Shown: positions 7,313 through 7,744 of the stretch, piece by piece
Layout of the letters: every line of letters starts with the position of its first letter
Numbering within the stretch: position 1 is the stretch's first letter
Assembly: GCA_947259815.1 (NCBI GenBank)
Contig: CAMYNO010000301.1
Span: forward strand, 1 to 7,744
Direction: 5' to 3'
Source of the DNA: an uncultured Parvularculaceae bacterium
Lineage (GTDB): Bacteria > Pseudomonadota > Alphaproteobacteria > Caulobacterales > Parvularculaceae
Length of the DNA: 7,744 nucleotides
Position numbers and translations under genes: made by a program
The notes under the pieces: generated by a model
The model's database searches: none
Told to the model about the DNA's origin: nothing
Seen by the model: only the letters and a program-made list of their open reading frames with translations

Positions 7313-7331
7313 GGGCTATAGGCAAGTGCTA

Positions 7332-7744
7332 TCAGAAGTCTGCGCGAACCTTGAAGTAATAGAAGCCGCCGCTGAACCCAGCCGGAGAGATTGGCGGATA
7401 CAACGCACCGGCGACACCGGCATTCGCAGCACTCAATTGATCCGGGTAGGAATGGAATACATTCTGTGCGCCCGCGATCAATTCGACATTTTCCATGATG
7501 TCGTAACCGAGTTCAACGTCGATCGGGAATTGCGCGCCGCCATAATGCGGAAGATCGCAGAATTCCGGCCCCGTGGACGAAACGGCATCGAGATGACACT
7601 CGAAGAACTTGCCGTAGTAATTAACGCGCAACATGCCCCGGACCGGCCCCATATAATGGTTGAATGTCAGGTTTGCCCGCGTGCTCGGGATTGTGTCTTC
7701 AAGCTGACGACGACGCCCTTCTGAAAGCGGCGCCGCAGTATCGA
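7332..7744 (-). CDS. TonB-dependent outer-membrane receptor, C-terminal part, cut by window edge
   Basis: These receptors take up scarce ligands (iron chelates, vitamins, sugars) through an outer-membrane beta-barrel energised by TonB. The frame is open from the right edge to a TGA at 7332-7334, giving 136 visible residues; the ATG at 7650-7652 is internal, since the same frame and family signature continue upstream of it. The signs are alternating barrel strands: LEDTIPSTRANLTFNHYMG, then RGMLRVNYYGKF, VELGYDIMENVELIAGAQNVF with the family's penultimate-strand pattern, and a final strand GGFYYFKVRADF ending in the C-terminal Phe that outer-membrane proteins use for Bam recognition. The plug domain and TonB box lie outside the window, so the ligand cannot be inferred. 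Two cysteines 13 residues apart (fragment residues 49 and 62) lie in a loop near the end. Confidence 0.87.
   Translation of the reverse strand, partial: DTAAPLSEGRRRQLEDTIPSTRANLTFNHYMGPVRGMLRVNYYGKFFECHLDAVSSTGPEFCDLPHYGGAQFPIDVELGYDIMENVELIAGAQNVFHSYPDQLSAANAGVAGALYPPISPAGFSGGFYYFKVRADF

Noticed and set aside
7332..7652. A free-standing 106-residue protein starting at the ATG at 7652 on the minus strand
   Set aside because: The same frame continues open to the right edge with typical TonB-dependent receptor sequence, so this ATG is an internal Met.

Overview
The window looks like a chromosomal housekeeping region of an alphaproteobacterium, roughly 55-60% GC by eye. The evidence is an HdaA-type short DnaA homologue directly upstream of ppk1 and ppx, beside purM/purN and a DUF2066 gene, plus a TonB-dependent receptor tail of the kind common in the Caulobacterales/Parvularculales groups. 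The order-level assignment is an inference from protein style, not a phylogeny. There are no mobile elements, CRISPR arrays, tRNA or rRNA genes, and all interior reading frames are intact.

Layout, left to right. Minus strand: the N-terminal 60 codons of purN (cut by the left edge) lie 6 bases downstream of a complete purM; together they are a purine-biosynthesis pair reading leftward. A divergent intergenic region of about 150 bases follows. Plus strand: an exported DUF2066 protein, hdaA, ppk1 and ppx, with gaps of 36, 19 and 52 bases. The first three look like one transcription unit. ppx may be read through from it, but it also has a candidate promoter set inside a 9-bp inverted repeat. A two-way hairpin terminator at about 7273-7312 closes this unit and also ends a convergent minus-strand TonB-dependent receptor gene, of which only the last 136 residues are present.

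Functionally, purM and purN supply IMP. HdaA uses the sliding clamp to inactivate DnaA-ATP and limit replication initiation. Ppk1 makes polyphosphate and Ppx degrades it. The plus-strand cluster therefore puts a replication-initiation regulator beside the enzymes that set polyphosphate level. The DUF2066 protein is the only uncharacterised product.

I found no convincing new biological system. The points most worth a second look are the inverted repeat over the ppx translation start, the matching GTGATG start contexts of DUF2066 and hdaA, the ATG-TAA start-stop before ppk1, and the DUF2066 gene itself.
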